This document shows, one piece after another, positions 60,336 through 64,000 of a stretch of 64,000 bases of DNA (its first letter is position 1; each line of letters opens with the position of its first letter). The DNA is taken from assembly GCA_026182355.1 (NCBI GenBank), contig JAPFBL010000002.1:2914001-2978000 (forward strand), read 5' to 3'. This DNA comes from Hermatobates lingyangjiaoensis. Taxonomy: Eukaryota > Arthropoda > Insecta > Hemiptera > Hermatobatidae. The notes under the pieces are model-generated. The model made no database searches, was not told the origin of the DNA, and was given only the letters and a program-made list of their open reading frames with translations. A program made the position numbers and the translations under genes.

Positions 60336-62103
60336 TTGAATTTATGTGAAAGTTAAAAATTAAATAATGTACAATGTACTACAGTGTTCCAAACTCTGTC
60401 AACCCGGAGGCTTGCTGACATTAATGTAGAATGGATTTGGAGGTCTAACAAGTAGCATGAATAATAATGCGCATGTTTCTACATCGAGGGAGGTAGATAA
60501 AGAAAGGGTGAGAGTGTGAGAGGACGTAGAAGTTACAAACTATTTAGTAACTTTATGCTAAGAAGATATAAATATATTACAGGAAACACTTTATCTTATA
60601 ATTATTTATTTAATGAAAATTATATAAAGTATTAAATTATATTTATTTTTAATTTTTTAGATATCTTTCTTTTATAAAAATTATATACTTTATAGAAAAA
60701 ATTATCTTGATTTTTGTTCAGTCTTGCACATGCATATCCAGTCCTACTAAACTAATTTTGAAAAAAGCTGCCTATAATTACTTTAGTTTAGTTCTATAGG
60801 CAAACGATATGCACTGAATTTGAACTGTATTATTACACTTACCTTGTTTGAAGTAATATGTGTTGATGTCTTGAATAATAAAATATTTTAAATAACTATT
60901 GGGACTAAAATTAGAGAATATTATTACGTTTAATAAAGCTGCATTCATAGTTCAGTTAAAGAAAACGTTTTCCTCTCTTTGATATCTGTAGTGAGATAAT
61001 TTTGAATTCTAAAACTCATTGGCTGAAGGCAAATGTTAATACTAATTGTGAAGCATTCTTGGGCGTTGGTAAAGGATTTTTGTCGATATATTCTGCTCAT
61101 TGATCCAATCATACTACTCAGACTATCTTTAACAAGCTGTATGAATAAATATAACTATTATGTCATGAAAAAGAAGTTATTAAACAAGATGCACTACAAA
61201 TAATGTTGGATTGGGTGTTAAACATAGAGAAACATGAATTACCAGATGCTAATAAGTTTGTTTGTACTCGTAAGTTATTTGTATAAATAATGTATTATTG
61301 AAATAATTCATTTAAATAATGGATTATTTGTCTATAGTATCGATGAAATTTTATTCCATCTCTCCATGATAAAATTATGTTTTTCAAACGTGACGCTATG
61401 AAATAGTCTTCATAATTATGTATTTTAAGCTAATTTCAAGAAGTACTTTAATAGTTGAAATATATTTGAAATTATAAATAAAAGTAATACTTAAATTGTG
61501 TATTGCATATTTTATATTGGATTACTGCTTAAATCTAAAATAGTAGAAGTATAACTTTTCTTCATTGAAATATTAGTTTAATGGGAGAGTTGATATTGAC
61601 TTGCTTGAATCATCAGCCTTCATTTGCAGCATAATTTGATTCGTCAGTATTTTGAGAAAAGGTGATGACATTGAAAGTAAATGGGATGTAGTGACAAAGG
61701 AGCGTTACTCTGCGATACGCACGGATTCAACGAAGTGAATCGCCAACAAATAAAAGAAAACCTATGTACATTGGAGACGCTGTTCTGATTGTTTTCCTTT
61801 TTTAAAATAGAGTGTTTCAGTGGGCATTATTATTATTGAAGGTTTTAAACATACCATGTTGTTTGTAATGCAATCATTTACTTTATTGTTGAAAATAAGG
61901 TCCATTAGTCAATGAAAAAAATTATCTTATCCTGCCCATCTTTGGTATATAGATTTCATATTATCTTGAAATTGATACCCGTGGTGTACATAAAAATCAT
62001 TCTTAACCCCGTTTAGAAGAAGCAGTGAATTCGTGAGAAGGACATGTTGAGGGATATTGAAGACTGTAGGCGGAAATGGGTGAGAATAAACATATCCATT
62101 ACA
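60336..62103. other. No recognisable feature
   Basis: AT-rich sequence with short chance ORFs. A slightly GC-richer stretch lies at 61680-61780. No further TRIT1 exon was recognised. Confidence 0.45.
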
Positions 62104-62600
62104 CTCTTTTCTCTCGCTCTATCTCTCACCCTCCTCGTTTAATTAGTTAAATCATTCTCTGCTTCCCTTAAATTTGTCACTCTTGTCCTCTCATTTTGTA
62201 CCTCTCCCTCCCTATCGTTTACACTTATGAGACCTCTTTAGATTTTTCCCTCCTTTTATATCCCTGTTTATTACTTTCCTTCTCTTTTTCTTTCTATCTC
62301 TTCTTTCTTTTTATTCATCCACCTTTTCTTCCCTTTCAACTTTCCTCAATATCTTTGTTAGAAGTTTCGTTTCCTCTTTTGTCCTTCCTTCTGCCTTCCT
62401 AGTGGTGTATTTCCATCTCTTAATTTTTGTTAAAAATCTTCCCACTTCACTTTTTACAATCTCTTCTCTCCTCTGTCCCTTTCCGAATTATAACCACATA
62501 TCTTTCTCTCTCTGTTGCTCTCCCTCCACCTCTATCTATTCTTTCCGTCTTTTCTAACTTATCACCCTTTCAATCTTCTTTGGTTAGAATAGCGCAGACA
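62104..62600 (+). repeat. Polypyrimidine tract, about 500 bp
   Basis: Strongly C+T-biased on this strand (CTCTCC, CTTTCC, TCTTTC words), with few purines. The ORFs at 62196 and 62427 are by-products. It ends about 50 bp before a 15-nt C run. Confidence 0.8.
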
Positions 62601-62646
62601 TTTTACTTTTCCTAAATTATACATGATGTCATTATAACATTTCGAG

Positions 62647-62661
62647 CCCCCCCCCCCCCCC
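62647..62661 (+). repeat. Poly-C run (15 nt)
   Basis: Fifteen consecutive C after TTCGAG. Run length may be imprecise. Confidence 0.9.
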
Positions 62662-62884
62662 TGTTTTAATTTTAAATCGATTATAAATTACCGGGAGGGA
62701 AAATTTGAATTTACTCCGATGAAAGGTGGTTTTCCGTTATTTATTCTAATTTAGAATTAAAAAAACAATATAATAATATGTATTGTATCCTATAGATATG
62801 GTTATGGTGTGGATATTTCTTTGAAACTATCTCCAGTTTAATACTAGTAGTAACTTGGCAAAGTCCAGGTCTAGTAAAGAAGAA

Positions 62885-63530
62885 ATACTAAGCTCTAGTC
62901 CATCCCACTTCTCCTGCAGCTTGGCCAACATTAATATGGCACACTTCTGCCTGAAAAACTTCAGCATGAATCTAAATTGAAAGCTCAATTTCTTACCAGT
63001 TTTACCAATATAAACTCTAGCATTTTTCTGTTCCTATTCACTAATGTTTGATTCATCAGTGAATCATATCAATTCATCAGTCGGGAACGTAGCAGCATTC
63101 TCTTCCCACTTCATATTATTAGGGACTAACGAGTCGAAGTTTCCATACAATATTAAATATTTCCTGTTTCTGGGTTCCTCTGTCTCCAAAATACTCGTAC
63201 TTGACTCTTTCGACGCTACCGTATTAATTTGACTGTAACTTATACCATCAATCTTTTCCTGTATACTATACCTCCTTAGTCTGAGATAACTTGTTTAGAT
63301 CTCTGAAATAAAATACGTCAACATTCCTAAAAGAAAATCTAGAGCTTGAGTGGATTGATTTGGTATGGATATTTTTATATGGTAATTGGTTGAGTAGGTA
63401 TCAGTTGTCTGACTCCTAGCTATGATTTTCTCTCCTGTCTCTACTGCTACCAGTCTGGGGGGGGAAATTCCATTATGATTGCAACTGTTTATCCATTTGT
63501 TATCATATTCCAGTATCATAAGAAAACATG
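62885..63530 (-). pseudogene. Non-LTR retrotransposon remnant with RNase H domain
   Basis: Read on the minus strand with frameshifts and stops. QALDFLLGMLTYF near 63340 recalls the AL..LLG.PP linker after the reverse transcriptase. SLVPNNMKWEENAATFPTD near 63110 is followed by FTDES (family FTDGS, first RNase H carboxylate) near 63050. NARVYIGKTGKKLSF follows, and in another frame HAEVFQAEV (family A.VFQAE, RNase H glutamate) near 62955. This order is that of the I-type LINE RNase H region. It is inactive. The reverse transcriptase is not visible to the right in the window. Confidence 0.55.
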
Positions 63531-63559
63531 CTGTAGGAGTACCTACTGTATGAGCAAAG

Positions 63560-64000
63560 GGTATGATACAGTAGGTATAATTCTGTTAGGAAGGGAAAAG
63601 ACGAAATTGAACCAAATTGTTTGAAGAGTAACTCTATGTATGCCGTTGTAGGTATAACCCATCTTCAACCAACATCCATGCAGACAGAGTTCTGGTGACG
63701 AATTTTGCTGGTCTTGGAGCTTCCCCTCGAAGTGTTCAGCGGATACTATTTAGTAACCATTTGGTAATATGACACACATCGAGATTACACACTAGCTGTC
63801 TAGGGCTGCCTCCTACACTGGTTAGGCAAGCCTGGGTCCCTCGATATCTGGTGGTCTGGAAGTTAGAGCCCAGTCACCGGTGCCAGCACTTGTGGGGTGG
63901 AAGCAGAGACCCACCGCAGCTCATTGACCTGTATAGCGTATTGGTATGCGTGTCGGTGTAGCTTTGAGTTTCAACAAAGTGGAACGCTAATTCATTCAGT
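63560..64000. other. GC-richer terminal stretch, unclassified
   Basis: Balanced composition with AAGCCTGGGTCCCTCGATAT and CAGTCACCGGTGCCAGCAC. Short frames only. A tRNA-like B-box (GGGTCCCTCGA) is suggestive but incomplete. It lies beside the LINE remnant and may be its 3' or 5' part, or a different repeat cut by the window end. Confidence 0.3.

Noticed and set aside
62196..62615. Two Ser/Leu/Phe-rich ORFs looking like membrane proteins
   Set aside because: They arise from the polypyrimidine tract. No independent coding evidence.

Overview
This is an AT-rich, repeat-dense window of an animal nuclear genome, most likely an insect. A hemipteran-type genome with large introns is possible, but the species is not settled by the sequence. 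Supporting signs are spliced coding fragments with GT/AG borders, a DD34D mariner, tRNA-derived SINEs whose tail is CCTAA-like (complement of the insect telomeric unit TTAGG), and a TRIT1 exon pair close in sequence to insect homologues. No rRNA gene, functional tRNA gene, CRISPR array or prokaryotic gene was seen.

The only host gene I can name is a fragment of tRNA dimethylallyltransferase (TRIT1), on the + strand. One exon is at 27539-27676 and the next at 58887 to about 58992. They join in phase 0 across an intron of about 31.2 kb (27677-58886). The first exon, encoding the P-loop and ADS motif, was not found and probably lies left of the window. The C-terminal exons probably lie to the right. 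An unidentified exon-like ORF sits at 59446-59595.

Most of the rest is transposon debris. The dominant family (called family H here) has a 15-nt subterminal inverted repeat (TACTTTACTATAAGT / ACTTATAGTAAAGTA), a GT/GGGT microsatellite about 110 bp from its left end, a short right-end hairpin (GAGTG-TAGGC-CACTC) and T-rich flanks at both ends. This matches the layout described for Helentron/HINE (DINE-1-like) elements. Copies or fragments lie near 8.3, 12.2-14.2, 16.1-16.8, 18.2, 24.5-25.1, 27.7, 29.9-31.5 (-), 37.6-39.2, 42.2-43.7, 44.7-45.8 and 55.9-56.7 kb. A decayed Helitron-type PIF1 helicase lies at 2.4-3.1 kb (-).

Other elements include a 915-bp internally deleted mariner (33544-34458) nested in a hAT-like element (33176-34691), a 123-bp mariner end inside a family-H copy (45681-45803), and five pieces of a tRNA-derived SINE, one with a 14-bp target duplication and one split by a LINE 3' end. 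There is a non-LTR retrotransposon RNase H remnant (about 62.9-63.5 kb, -) and a GIY-YIG-like fragment (58.3 kb). Several fold-back repeats (35.5-36.6, 39.5-39.9, 50.9-51.5 kb) carry hammerhead-ribozyme-like cores, which suggests Penelope-like terminal repeats.

Layout: 1-27.5 kb is flank or upstream intron with the helicase remnant, SINEs, a 310-bp direct duplication (20.6/21.7 kb) and family H; 27.5-58.9 kb is the giant TRIT1 intron packed with nested and inverted elements; 58.9-64 kb holds a TRIT1 exon, a MITE-like repeat, a polypyrimidine tract and LINE debris.
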